Origin: an uncultured Lachnospiraceae bacterium
GTDB lineage: Bacteria > Bacillota > Clostridia > Lachnospirales > Lachnospiraceae
DNA: 35,539 nucleotides
Assembly: GCA_946403075.1 (NCBI GenBank)
Contig: CAMIYN010000022.1
Location: forward strand, 1-35,539
Direction of reading: 5' to 3'
The notes beneath the pieces are model-generated. The model was not told the DNA's origin. It saw nothing but the letters and a program-made list of their open reading frames with translations, and ran no database searches. Position 1 is the first letter of the stretch; the number at the start of each line of letters is the position of its first letter. This document shows, in pieces, positions 16,945 to 25,996 of this stretch. Made by a program: the position numbers and the translations under genes.

Positions 16945-17841
16945 ATGCAACACAGTCTATCTCAATATAAAACTTTTTATGAAGTTGCAAAGGCAGAAAA
17001 TGTATCAAAAGCTGCGAGAATCCTTATAATCTCACAACCTGCCGTGTCAAAATCTATCAAAAAACTCGAAGAGTCACTTGGTGTTAAATTATTTGACAGA
17101 ACTTCTGTTAGATTAAATCTAACAAAAGAAGGAAAACTTCTATATGACTATTTAACAACTGCTTTTAATCAAATAAATGATGCCGAATTAAAATTAAAAA
17201 CATTTAGCGAAATTAATTTCGGTCATCTAAGAATTGGGGCAACTGAAACTCTATGCAAACACTTACTTATGTCTTACATAAATATTTATACAAGAGAACA
17301 TCCAAATATTAGACTTTCAATAGATACTATGCATGCCGCTAAGGCATATGAAAGACTTGATGAAAAAAAAATTGATTTATCACTTTTACACAAAAGAGAT
17401 AATGCATCAAAAGATATAGTTTTTATTCCATTACTTGATATTCACTATTGTTTTGTGGCATCAAAAGAATATCTTAATTATTTTAACAAAGTATTTCCAA
17501 ATAAACCTGATTACTTTGCCTATGGTAACCTTTTACTCCTTAACAAAAAAAATTCAATGAGAGAGACAATTGATAAAATATTTGAAAAAAACAACATTAT
17601 CCCAAGACAAATACTTGAAATGAATAATCTAGAACTCTTAATAGATTTGGCAAAAAATAATGTTGGAATTGCGGCAGTTGTAAAAGAATTTGTAAAAGAA
17701 GATTTAGAAAATAAAACATTGATTGAGATACCTATTAATTTAAAAATTCCAAAACACAGTGTGGGATTTGCCTACAATAAAACTAATATTACAAAAGAAT
17801 TAAATGATTTTTTATCTACATTAAAAATGTCTAAGAGTTAA
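16945..17841 (+). CDS. LysR-family transcriptional regulator
   Basis: A 298-residue DNA-binding regulator. The N-terminal winged helix-turn-helix (1-60) has FYEVAKAENVSKAARILIIS, then QPAVSKSIKKLEESLGVKLFDR. The rest is a type-2 periplasmic-binding-like effector domain starting near FGHLRIGATETLC (about 91). A TTGGAGG ribosome site precedes the ATG. It is one of the few plus-strand genes. The divergent neighbour is the mrp unit, but the GTAGGGG repeat lies between them, so target genes cannot be inferred. The gene ends inside its own terminator hairpin. Confidence 0.93.
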   Translation: MQHSLSQYKTFYEVAKAENVSKAARILIISQPAVSKSIKKLEESLGVKLFDRTSVRLNLTKEGKLLYDYLTTAFNQINDAELKLKTFSEINFGHLRIGATETLCKHLLMSYINIYTREHPNIRLSIDTMHAAKAYERLDEKKIDLSLLHKRDNASKDIVFIPLLDIHYCFVASKEYLNYFNKVFPNKPDYFAYGNLLLLNKKNSMRETIDKIFEKNNIIPRQILEMNNLELLIDLAKNNVGIAAVVKEFVKEDLENKTLIEIPINLKIPKHSVGFAYNKTNITKELNDFLSTLKMSKS

Positions 17842-17859
17842 AATCTTAGACATTTTTTT
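17823..17859. terminator. Bidirectional terminator between lysR and greA
   Basis: A 14-bp perfect stem (17823-17836 with 17844-17857) and a 7-nt loop, followed by T on the plus strand; on the minus strand the hairpin also ends in T. It serves the convergent lysR and greA. The left arm is the last codons of lysR (KMSKS), the lysR stop lies in the loop, and the greA stop begins at the other edge. Confidence 0.85.
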
Positions 17860-18379
17860 AAAATTGTCTTATTTTATCATTAGTATCATCATTCGTTTTT
17901 ATTATCTCTATAATTTTTACTTTATAAGTACTTCCATTTTCTAAAATGACTGTGCTTATGTCATTTTCCTTTTTACCCACAAGTGCCTTGCCAAGAGGGG
18001 ACTCAATACTTATTTTATTATTTATTGAATCAGCCCTTATAGAAGTTACGATTTTATAAACCGACTCATCCCAATTTTCTTCCTCCCTATCATCCATCAC
18101 AAATTTAACTCTCACACTATTATTGAGACTTACCCCACCATTATCTCTATCATCTATTATTTTTGCATTTTTTAGCATCTTTTCTAAATACTCAATTCTA
18201 CTATTATTTTCCCTATTAAATTTTTTTGCAGCATAATACTCAAAATTTTCTGATAAATCTCCATGTGCTCTCGCAGTTTTTACATCTTCAAGAGCTTTCT
18301 TTCTAACTTCCAACTTTCTATATTTTATTTCTTCTTCAATTTTTTTTACATCAGACTGAGTTAACATCTCATTTTTCAT
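17858..18379 (-). CDS. greA: Transcription elongation factor GreA/GreB family
   Basis: Binds the RNA polymerase secondary channel and helps cleave back-tracked RNA. The 173 residues comprise an N-terminal coiled coil (about 1-75) whose tip reads HGDLSENFEYYAAKK, with the catalytic acidic pair Asp and Glu kept. A C-terminal FKBP-like domain ends in STVILENGSTYKVKIIEI. It is a little longer and more divergent than typical GreA (about 158), so it may be a GreA paralogue. The start overlaps the end of rho by 11 bp, implying co-translation with rho. Confidence 0.88.
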   Translation of the reverse strand: MKNEMLTQSDVKKIEEEIKYRKLEVRKKALEDVKTARAHGDLSENFEYYAAKKFNRENNSRIEYLEKMLKNAKIIDDRDNGGVSLNNSVRVKFVMDDREEENWDESVYKIVTSIRADSINNKISIESPLGKALVGKKENDISTVILENGSTYKVKIIEIIKTNDDTNDKIRQF

Positions 18380-19649
18380 AACCAGTAATACCTCTAATTT
18401 TCATTATAAATTCATTATTATTTTTAGTATCCGAAAATGTGTCAAGAATTTTTTCTATAGAATCTTCTCTATTTTTATCACTCACAATTTTGTGAATTGC
18501 ATTTGCTACAAATAACTCTTCATTACTAAGTAGCAAATCATCTCTTCTCGTTCCACTCTTTTGAATATCTATGGCAGGGAATACTCTTCTCTCTTGTAAT
18601 TTTCTATTTAGCACAAGCTCCATATTCCCTGTCCCCTTAAACTCTTCGTATATAACATCATCCATTTTTGAACCAGTCTCTATAAGTGCCGTTGCAAGGA
18701 TTGTAAGAGAGCCTCCCTCTTTTATATTTCTCGCTGCTCCAAAAAATTTTTTTGGCATATGTAGAGAATTTGGGTCTAATCCACCTGATAAAGTTCTCCC
18801 GCTTGCTGGCACATATAGATTATATGCTCTCGTTAATCTCGTAATTGAATCAAGGAGAATTACTACATCTTCTTTTTGTTCCACAAGTCTTTTTGCTCTC
18901 TCTATAACCATTTCAGAAACTCTCTTGTGTCTCTCTGGCTGTTCATCAAAAGTCGAATAAATTATCTCTACATTTTTACCAATCACACTTTCCTTCATAT
19001 CTGTCACTTCTTCTGGTCTCTCATCAATTAACAAAACTATCAAATGCATATTTTTATTATACTTTAAAATTGATTTTGCTATCATTTTTAAAAGTGTAGT
19101 CTTCCCTGCCTTTGGTGGTGATACTATAAGACCCCTCTGTCCCTTTCCTATAGGTGATAAAATATCTATAACCCTTATAGCCATATCACTCTTTTCATCA
19201 TTTTCCAATAATTTTATTTTCTGATTTGGATATATAGGAGTTAGTTTTTCAAATCTCGGGCGATTAATTATGTCATTAACTGAATTATTATTTACCAATA
19301 AAACTTGTGTAAGTGCAGGGAATTTATCTGTCTCGGATATTTGTTTTTTATATCCTCTTATCATATCTCCTGTCTTTAAATTGTATTTTCTTATTTGATG
19401 TATTGATACAAATACATCATTACTTCCAGACAAAAAATTTTCACTTCTCAAAAAACCATACTTTGCATCATCCATAATTTCCAATATGCCTTCGTAAACT
19501 TCTTCTTCGTTCTCACCTTTTTCACTTTCATGAACTTCCATAAGCATATCTATTATTTCACTTTTTACTTTTCCTGATATTTTTAGTTTTTTTAGCTTTG
19601 CTAATTTTTTTAATTCATCAAGCCCCAATGCTTCAAGTTTCTCTCGCAT
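18369..19649 (-). CDS. rho: Transcription termination factor Rho
   Basis: Hexameric RNA-dependent ATPase that ends untranslated transcripts. The 426-residue protein has the Rho N-terminal helical domain (1-40), a cold-shock RNA-binding fold (about 52-100, with EGILEIMDDAKYGFLRS), and the RecA-like motor. The P-loop is SPPKAGKTT at 177-185, with VVILLDSITRLTRAYN near 260 and a GGSLTILATALIETGS block. A GGGAGG site precedes the ATG. No long N-terminal insertion is present. The 5' region overlaps the promoter of the divergent plus-strand gene at 19696. No terminator separates it from greA. Confidence 0.97.
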   Translation of the reverse strand: MREKLEALGLDELKKLAKLKKLKISGKVKSEIIDMLMEVHESEKGENEEEVYEGILEIMDDAKYGFLRSENFLSGSNDVFVSIHQIRKYNLKTGDMIRGYKKQISETDKFPALTQVLLVNNNSVNDIINRPRFEKLTPIYPNQKIKLLENDEKSDMAIRVIDILSPIGKGQRGLIVSPPKAGKTTLLKMIAKSILKYNKNMHLIVLLIDERPEEVTDMKESVIGKNVEIIYSTFDEQPERHKRVSEMVIERAKRLVEQKEDVVILLDSITRLTRAYNLYVPASGRTLSGGLDPNSLHMPKKFFGAARNIKEGGSLTILATALIETGSKMDDVIYEEFKGTGNMELVLNRKLQERRVFPAIDIQKSGTRRDDLLLSNEELFVANAIHKIVSDKNREDSIEKILDTFSDTKNNNEFIMKIRGITGYEK

Positions 19650-19659
19650 AATGCCTCCC

Positions 19660-19688
19660 TTTACATTTAATAAGTGTTTTGTTATAAT
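19660..19688 (+). promoter_or_regulatory. Promoter of the 19696 gene, giving a leaderless mRNA
   Basis: -35 TTTACA (19660-19665), 17-nt spacer, -10 TATAAT (19683-19688). The ATG is 7 nt after the -10, so transcription should start at or next to the A of the start codon. The -35 lies 11 bp from the rho start codon, inside the rho 5' UTR. Confidence 0.7.
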
Positions 19689-19695
19689 TTATAAA

Positions 19696-20316
19696 ATGAG
19701 AAAAGAAATTAATAAACAACAACCAAACATCACAATTACTGAAGTCATTGCAAGATTCTTTTTGGGATTTCTTTTCCCTTACATTGCTATAAATGGATTA
19801 ATACTTTTTTTATTTGTATCATCACCAGAGATAGTAATTAAAGACCAAAATGATAATAAGCATATAAATTCAACTATATTATTCACTATAAATAGCACTC
19901 TTCCAATAATAAGTGTTAATATAACTGAAAATGAAACAAATATACCATATACAAAAAATGGAAATGATTACTCTTTTACAATTAATGAAAATGGCTCATA
20001 TCTAATCTCTGCCACATCAATAAATCAAATGACCACAACTACCTTTGCTACAGTTGAAACAATTGATGATACAGTGCCATATATAGATTTGTCAACAGTT
20101 GCTTTTTCATCAAACATTTTATCTTTTAATATTAATGACAATGAATCTGGTATAAATTATGAAAATATTTACGGCACAACAACAGAAAATAAGAAAATAG
20201 AACCATCATATATTGATAGGTCAACAGGGACAATTCAATTCAAATTGGAAAGTTATGATGGTTTCATAATTCACATAGAAGATTTAAAAGGTAATTATGT
20301 AGAAAATGAATTTTAA
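19696..20316 (+). CDS. Single-pass membrane protein with Ig-like extracellular part, unknown function
   Basis: I do not recognise this 206-residue protein. Residues 1-20 are charged and probably cytoplasmic, about 17-42 form one membrane segment (FFLGFLFPYIAINGLILFLF), and the rest is an extracellular, Asn/Thr-rich, beta-strand-rich region. That region has DNDNxSG-like turns (IDDTVPYIDLS, INDNESGINYENIYG, IHIEDLKGNYV) reminiscent of bacterial Ig-like repeats. Start choice: the ATG at 19696 fits a consensus promoter 7 nt upstream and gives a normal N-terminus; an in-frame ATG at 19651 would lie before the promoter. There is no ribosome site. It is divergent from rho and its stop overlaps that of pckA by 3-4 bp. 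Confidence 0.7.
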   Translation: MRKEINKQQPNITITEVIARFFLGFLFPYIAINGLILFLFVSSPEIVIKDQNDNKHINSTILFTINSTLPIISVNITENETNIPYTKNGNDYSFTINENGSYLISATSINQMTTTTFATVETIDDTVPYIDLSTVAFSSNILSFNINDNESGINYENIYGTTTENKKIEPSYIDRSTGTIQFKLESYDGFIIHIEDLKGNYVENEF

Positions 20317-21890
20317 TCAACAACTTTTGGTCCAGCATTTTTAATATCCATAGACATATGTGGATATTTTTTATTGAAATTATCTATAAACATCTGTGCC
20401 AATCTATTTGCAGCAATTTTATATTCATTTTTATCTTTCCAAGTGTTTTCAGGATTTAAAATGTTATCTGGAACATTTTCTATATTCGTAGGAATATCTA
20501 CATTAAATCTATCATTATGGATAAAATTTGCACTCTCTATTGCACCATTTAAAATAGCAGTGACCATTGCTCTCGTCCATTTAAGTTTTATTCTCTCCCC
20601 AACTCCATAGCTACCACCACTCCAACCAGTATTTACCAAATAGACTTTTGTTTTATATTTATCAAGCTTATCTCCAAGCATTTTTGCATACTTTTCAGGA
20701 TATAGAGGCATAAATGGTTCACCAAATAAGGTAGAAAATGTAGGTTGTGGTTCTGTCACACCTCTCTCTGTTCCTGCAAGTTTTGAAGTAAAACCTGTAA
20801 CAAAATGATACATAGCAGTTTCTCTATTTAATTTTGAAACTGGTGGCAAAACTCCAAATGCATCTGCTGTCAAAAATATTATTACCTTTGGTATACCACC
20901 AACACCTGGTATCTGCGAATTTGAAATATACTCAACTGGATAACCAACTCTTGTATTTTCAGTTATACTACTATCAAAAAAATCAGGTTCTCTATTTTTT
21001 ATATTAATAATTACATTTTCAAGTATCGCACCAAATCTTATTGCTCTAAAAATTTCTGGCTCATTTTCCTCTTTTAAATCTATACATTTTGCATAACAAC
21101 CACCCTCAATATTAAATATTCCTGTGTCTGCAAATCCATGTTCATCATCACCTATTAATTTTCTATTTGGGTCTGCTGAGAGAGTAGTTTTTCCTGTGCC
21201 AGATAGTCCAAAAAATATAGCAGTCTCTCTTGTCTTCTCATCCATATTTGCAGAACAATGCATAGGTAGGACATCATTTTCAATAGGCAAAACATAATTC
21301 ATAATACTAAATACTGTTTTCTTTATCTCCCCACTGTATGCACTACCTGCTATGATAGCCTCTTTTTTTTCATAATCAATAATTATTGCAGCTTCAGAAT
21401 TTATACCAAGTTTTTTGTAATTACACTTATATGATGGAACTACCAAAATTTCCCAATCAGGTTCATTATAATTTTTTAATTCATCATCAGTTGGTCTAAT
21501 TAATAATTGATGAATAAATAAATTTTGAGAAGGCATTTCATTTATTATTCTAATTTTCTTTTGATACTTTTTCTCTGCTCCTGCAAAGCCATCAAATATA
21601 TAAACATTTTTATTTTTTAAAAATTTACACATTTCTTTTTTTATTAATTCAAATTTCTCTCTTGATATCGGTTTATTCACATCTCCCCAAGAAATATTAT
21701 TATGAACTAATTTTGTATCAACTATGTATTTATCCTTAGGAGATCTCCCTGTGTATTTACCTGTTTTTACAGCAAGAGCCCCAGTGCTTGTGAGTATCCC
21801 CTCTCCTTTAATAAGTGCATCCTCTACAAGTCTTGGCACTGATAAATTTCTATATATATTTTTTGCTTTTATATTATTTAATATTCTCAT
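20313..21890 (-). CDS. pckA: Phosphoenolpyruvate carboxykinase (ATP)
   Basis: Interconverts oxaloacetate plus ATP with PEP, CO2 and ADP. In anaerobes it often runs toward oxaloacetate to make ATP. About 525 residues, with the usual signatures: TGRSPKDKYIV near 50, the kinase-1a P-loop GLSGTGKTTLSADP near 230, and GDDEHGFADTG near 247. Later blocks include EGGCYAKCIDL and TRVGYPVEYI. Start choice: three close in-frame candidates (GTG 21899, ATG 21896, ATG 21890); the last gives the best distance from the AGGGTG purine run. It starts just past the stop of the PBP-like gene, so it is likely in the ftsH unit. It converges on the 19696 gene with no terminator between. Confidence 0.97.
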   Translation of the reverse strand: MRILNNIKAKNIYRNLSVPRLVEDALIKGEGILTSTGALAVKTGKYTGRSPKDKYIVDTKLVHNNISWGDVNKPISREKFELIKKEMCKFLKNKNVYIFDGFAGAEKKYQKKIRIINEMPSQNLFIHQLLIRPTDDELKNYNEPDWEILVVPSYKCNYKKLGINSEAAIIIDYEKKEAIIAGSAYSGEIKKTVFSIMNYVLPIENDVLPMHCSANMDEKTRETAIFFGLSGTGKTTLSADPNRKLIGDDEHGFADTGIFNIEGGCYAKCIDLKEENEPEIFRAIRFGAILENVIINIKNREPDFFDSSITENTRVGYPVEYISNSQIPGVGGIPKVIIFLTADAFGVLPPVSKLNRETAMYHFVTGFTSKLAGTERGVTEPQPTFSTLFGEPFMPLYPEKYAKMLGDKLDKYKTKVYLVNTGWSGGSYGVGERIKLKWTRAMVTAILNGAIESANFIHNDRFNVDIPTNIENVPDNILNPENTWKDKNEYKIAANRLAQMFIDNFNKKYPHMSMDIKNAGPKVVD

Positions 21891-21900
21891 AATCATCACC

Positions 21901-23841
21901 CTACGAAACTTTTGCTATTGCTTTTCCTGTGTCATCAATTGTATATACTCCAACTGCTGTTGTTATATTTTTTGTAGTTCCTGCATCAGCTTTAGCGAGT
22001 GAACCATCTGCCTGCAAATAAAAAGCACCTGTTGTAGTATTTACCCAAGTATTTCTCTTTAACTCTCCTGTATTTGAATCAAAATAATATCTTTTGCCAT
22101 TTGTAAAATCTCTCCATCCAGTTATCATATATCCATTTGCATCTACACAATACCTTTTATCTGCTATATCTAACCACTCATTTACTGCCCTACTACCATT
22201 TGCTTTTATATAATACCAACCAGTTGCATCTTTTTGCCAACTTCCACCTGCTGCATTTGCACTCGCACTTGTATTATTAGTGTTTGTGTTAGTATTAGTA
22301 TTAGTCGTTTGTGTATTAGCAATATTTGTTCCTTGCCCAAATACAGTGCCAGTATTTGCTTGACCCCTTGCTACAGCTTCTTGAAAAACTGTTTTTGCAA
22401 AATTAAATAATTTTTTTGTATCAGAAAATTGTGTCCCATTGGCATGCAAAACTACACCTATAAATTTTACATTATTGTATACAAACACACTTGCAATAGT
22501 ATAGAGAGCCTTGCTTGTGTATCCCATACGGCTTGCCACAACTCCTTGATAGTAATTTGAACTTCCATCTGCTATAATTGTGTTTTTTGAATAAAGTGTT
22601 AAAGACTTTCTATGTGCTGTTGCTGGAAGTGTATATTTAGTAAGTGTCAAGAACTGTGCGAGATTGGCATTATTCGTAACTTTATCCATTATAATAGCCA
22701 TATCAAGAACAGTAGTCACTTGTGAATCATTATTTAATCCAGTAGGATTTACAAGATTTGTATTGTTGCAGCCAAAACTTTTAACTGTTTGATTCATAAG
22801 AGTCACAAAATTTTCTATAGAACCAGATACATTTTCTGCTACTGCATTTGCAACATCACAACAAGATTTTGTAAACATTGCACCTATTGCATCTTTTACT
22901 GATATAGTGTCCCCAGCCCTAAGTCCTGCAGTTGATGCACCACTCTCAAGATTATTTACAGCTCTCGCACTAACTAACAATCTATCTTCAAGTCCTTTAC
23001 TATTTATAAGTAAATAAGCTGTCACTAAATTCACAAGTGAAGCAGGTGCTTGAAGAGTTAGACCATTTTTATGAAAATAAATTTCTCTATTTGTTGCATT
23101 TACAAGTATTGCACTCGGTGCAGATATGCTTGGTTTAGCTGCAGTAAAAACATCATTAAGTGTATAAGCTATGGCTTGATTTGCATTAGATACACCACTA
23201 CTTACCACTTGCTGCTGTGTTTGCTGTGTTTGCTGTGTTTGTTGTGATTGTCCTGTCTGCTGTGTACTTGTAACAGGATACTGTCTCCCAGTCACTCCAC
23301 CAACTGTTGTTACCGTTCCCCCAGCAGTAGGATTTGTCGCCCCAGTAGTTGTGTTGTTTTGATTAGGTCCATATGTATTATTATTGTTATTATTTGCAGT
23401 ATATTCAGAACTTGGTGAATATAAATCCCTCGTAGTTGGTGCAGAATAAGATACCCCCTCTCCTGGAGTATTAGGATTTCCATTACCTATAATTTTTGAA
23501 GTATTAGAAGCAAGAAATACATCATTTGCTTTTGGTGAAGCAACATTTTGAACTGTTGGCCCTACATAATTACTTGATGTCACATTAGGCTTTGTTGAAT
23601 ATGTATTATTATTTGTATTTACAGTCGCCCACCCAGAAAGCACAGTTCCATTTGATGGCACAGCAGCAGGTCCATTATAAATATTATTTTGTGTACCAAC
23701 CATAACAGATGAGCCCACTACACCATTATTTACTGTCCCACCATTATTTGGAGCACTTGACAAAACAACTGTATCTGCATATAAAATATTATTAAAACAA
23801 AGTACAAAAATAATTGTTAAAGATATTATTTTATTTTTCAA
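21901..23841 (-). CDS. Secreted PBP5-like D-Ala-D-Ala carboxypeptidase homologue, catalytic motifs lost
   Basis: A surface protein of about 646 residues. It has a signal peptide (KNKIISLTIIFVLCFNNILYA), a low-complexity Asn/Thr/Gln linker to about residue 230, and a PBP5-like S11 domain (about 235-490). A Thr-Asn run follows, then about three or four cell-wall-binding (CW_binding_1-like) repeats with WYYI, WRDFTNGKRYYFD and WVNTTTGAFYLQ. The fold blocks align (APSAILVNATNREIYFHKNG). But SxxK reads SLVN (268-271), SxN reads SCC (326-328) and KTG reads RMG (438-440), so no enzymatic activity is expected. Start: TTG at 23841, 5 nt after GGGAGGTGA and overlapping the end of ftsH by 11 bp; an upstream in-frame GTG at 23865 has no ribosome site. 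Confidence 0.88.
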   Translation of the reverse strand: MKNKIISLTIIFVLCFNNILYADTVVLSSAPNNGGTVNNGVVGSSVMVGTQNNIYNGPAAVPSNGTVLSGWATVNTNNNTYSTKPNVTSSNYVGPTVQNVASPKANDVFLASNTSKIIGNGNPNTPGEGVSYSAPTTRDLYSPSSEYTANNNNNNTYGPNQNNTTTGATNPTAGGTVTTVGGVTGRQYPVTSTQQTGQSQQTQQTQQTQQQVVSSGVSNANQAIAYTLNDVFTAAKPSISAPSAILVNATNREIYFHKNGLTLQAPASLVNLVTAYLLINSKGLEDRLLVSARAVNNLESGASTAGLRAGDTISVKDAIGAMFTKSCCDVANAVAENVSGSIENFVTLMNQTVKSFGCNNTNLVNPTGLNNDSQVTTVLDMAIIMDKVTNNANLAQFLTLTKYTLPATAHRKSLTLYSKNTIIADGSSNYYQGVVASRMGYTSKALYTIASVFVYNNVKFIGVVLHANGTQFSDTKKLFNFAKTVFQEAVARGQANTGTVFGQGTNIANTQTTNTNTNTNTNNTSASANAAGGSWQKDATGWYYIKANGSRAVNEWLDIADKRYCVDANGYMITGWRDFTNGKRYYFDSNTGELKRNTWVNTTTGAFYLQADGSLAKADAGTTKNITTAVGVYTIDDTGKAIAKVS

Positions 23842-25771
23842 CTTTGTCACCTCCCTTTTTTTCACTTATCCTCGCACTTTTTATCTCTTTTATGCCAGTA
23901 ATTTTTGTAAATATTTCCATAAACTCTTTTCCAGTTATTGTCTCTTTTTCTATTAAATAATCAGAAATTTCATCCAATGCTTTTCTATATTTTTTTAATA
24001 ATTGTTTTGAAATTTTATATGCATTATCAAGCATAAGTTTTACTTCTTCATCTACTGCTGTCGCTGTATCATCCCCACACTCCATTGATAGTCCATTATT
24101 TAGATACATACTCTCCCTTGTTGCTAGTCCCATTAGACCAAATTTTTTACTCATACCATATTGAGTCACCATACTTCTCGCAAGTTTTGTTGCCTGCTCT
24201 ATATCCTTTGCCGCACCAGTAGTCACTGTATCAAAAACAATTTCTTCTGCTGCTCTACCTGCAAGTGAAATAACTAATTGCTCTTCTAATTCTTTTTTTG
24301 TATTTAAAAACTTTTCTTCTTCGGGACTTTGCAATACATACCCAAGTGCTCCTGATGTCCTTGGCACTATTGTTATTTTTTGAACTGGTTCAGTATGTTT
24401 TTGAAGTGCAGATGCAAGTGCATGCCCTACTTCGTGATATGAAACTATCCTTCTCTCTTCTTTTGATAAAATTCTATCTTTTTTCTCTTTTCCAACAAAT
24501 ACCAATTCAACTGCATTTTTTAAATCATCTTGTGTAACCTTTTCTCTCTTTTCTTTTGCGGCAGTTATCGCAGCCTCGTTAATCATATTTGCTAGATCAG
24601 CACCAACTGCTCCTGATGTAAGTAATGCAATCTCTTCAAAATCTACACTACTATCCATTTTAACATCTTTTGAGTGAACTTTCAAAATATTAACTCTTCC
24701 CTTTAAATCAGGTTTTTCTACTATTATTCTTCTATCAAATCTTCCTGGCCTAAGCAAAGCCTGATCCAAAATTTCTGGTCTATTTGTTGCTGCCATTACC
24801 ATTATACCATTATTAATTTCAAATCCATCCATTTCAGACAAGAGTTGATTTAGAGTTTGTTCTCTCTCACTATCAGCACCACCTCTACTATCTCTCGCCT
24901 TTCCCAGTGCATCTATCTCATCTATAAATACTATACAAGGTGCTGATGCCTTTGCCTGTTTAAATAAATCTCTAACTCTCGATGCACCCACACCTACAAA
25001 CATTTCTACAAAATCACTTCCTGACATAGAAAAAAATGGAACTTTTGCTTCCCCTGCAACGGCTTTAGCAAGTAAAGTTTTTCCTGTTCCTGGAGGTCCT
25101 ACAAGAAGTGCACCCTTTGGTAATTTTGCTCCTACAACTGTATACTTTGATGGGTTGTGCAAAAAATCTACAATCTCAACTAGACTCTCTTTTGCTTCAT
25201 CTTCCCCTGCCACATCATCAAAAGTTACACCTGTCTCTTTTTGCATATATCTTTTTGCATTACTTCTTCCTACTCCCATTATCCCGCCACTCATATTTGT
25301 AAATCTTCTTGATATAATACTCAAAAGGAAAAATATAAATGCAAAAGGAAGAACTACTCCAAACAATATCTCCCTTATTATACTTGCTCTCTTTCCTATA
25401 ATTGTGATACCACCTTTTTCAACCAATCTCTTTACGAGTTCGGTATCTTCCTCAACTTTTACTACTATATAAACTTTATCACGATTCAAAAGTAAATTGC
25501 CAATATTTGTTTCTGCAAGCTCAGTTTTATTTTCATTTTTTTCATAAGCCCTGATTTCATCGCCAATTTCAACTTTATATATTGAACCATCATTTATTTT
25601 TTCCAAAAACTCATTATATGCTATCTCATAACTATCACTCGTTTGTGTCATCCCCCCTTGAAATAACATAGACCACACAAAATAAGAAAAAGTCAATGCT
25701 ATAAGAATTCCAAGTATAGTTTGAGTTATATTATTTTGATTTTGGTTTTTATTCTTATTATTATTTTCCAT
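23831..25771 (-). CDS. ftsH: ATP-dependent zinc metalloprotease FtsH
   Basis: Membrane-bound hexameric AAA+ protease that degrades misfolded membrane and regulatory proteins. The 646 residues show membrane segments at about 18-38 and 133-153 around a small extracellular domain, Walker A GPPGTGKT at 225-232, Walker B IVFIDEID at 280-287, and the RPGRFDR arginine-finger region at 341-347. The zinc site is HEVGH at 446-450, with the third ligand Asp in TTGAAKDIEQA. A GAGGT site precedes the ATG. Likely first gene of ftsH, PBP-like, pckA. The start of the next gene and its ribosome site lie inside the last codons of ftsH. Confidence 0.98.
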   Translation of the reverse strand: MENNNKNKNQNQNNITQTILGILIALTFSYFVWSMLFQGGMTQTSDSYEIAYNEFLEKINDGSIYKVEIGDEIRAYEKNENKTELAETNIGNLLLNRDKVYIVVKVEEDTELVKRLVEKGGITIIGKRASIIREILFGVVLPFAFIFFLLSIISRRFTNMSGGIMGVGRSNAKRYMQKETGVTFDDVAGEDEAKESLVEIVDFLHNPSKYTVVGAKLPKGALLVGPPGTGKTLLAKAVAGEAKVPFFSMSGSDFVEMFVGVGASRVRDLFKQAKASAPCIVFIDEIDALGKARDSRGGADSEREQTLNQLLSEMDGFEINNGIMVMAATNRPEILDQALLRPGRFDRRIIVEKPDLKGRVNILKVHSKDVKMDSSVDFEEIALLTSGAVGADLANMINEAAITAAKEKREKVTQDDLKNAVELVFVGKEKKDRILSKEERRIVSYHEVGHALASALQKHTEPVQKITIVPRTSGALGYVLQSPEEEKFLNTKKELEEQLVISLAGRAAEEIVFDTVTTGAAKDIEQATKLARSMVTQYGMSKKFGLMGLATRESMYLNNGLSMECGDDTATAVDEEVKLMLDNAYKISKQLLKKYRKALDEISDYLIEKETITGKEFMEIFTKITGIKEIKSARISEKKGGDKVEK

Positions 25772-25814
25772 ATAAACCTCATTAATATACTATATAATTA
25801 TACCACTTTTTTAT

Positions 25815-25843
25815 ATTTTATATTATATTTTAATATAAATCAA
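25815..25843 (-). promoter_or_regulatory. Possible promoter of ftsH
   Basis: Minus strand: -35 TTGATT (25838-25843), 17-nt spacer, -10 TAAAAT (25815-25820). A perfect TATAAT at 25797-25802 is a competing -10 without a good -35. The region is so AT-rich that the choice is uncertain. Confidence 0.4.
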
Positions 25844-25996
25844 GTATTATAACAAGGCGATAAAATCAAGCTTTTGTAAGTAAAATATTAAAAAAATAAC
25901 CTTTATTAATAATTCTTTATTAAAACTTTATATTAGTACTTTCCACATTATCTTGCCCAAGTTTGCTATTTTTACTTAGTAATCCTCTGTATTTAA

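Noticed and set aside
19651-19695. Upstream ATG as start of the plus-strand membrane protein
   Set aside because: It lies before the promoter's -35 box, has no own ribosome site or promoter, and would put 15 extra residues ahead of a normal N-terminus.
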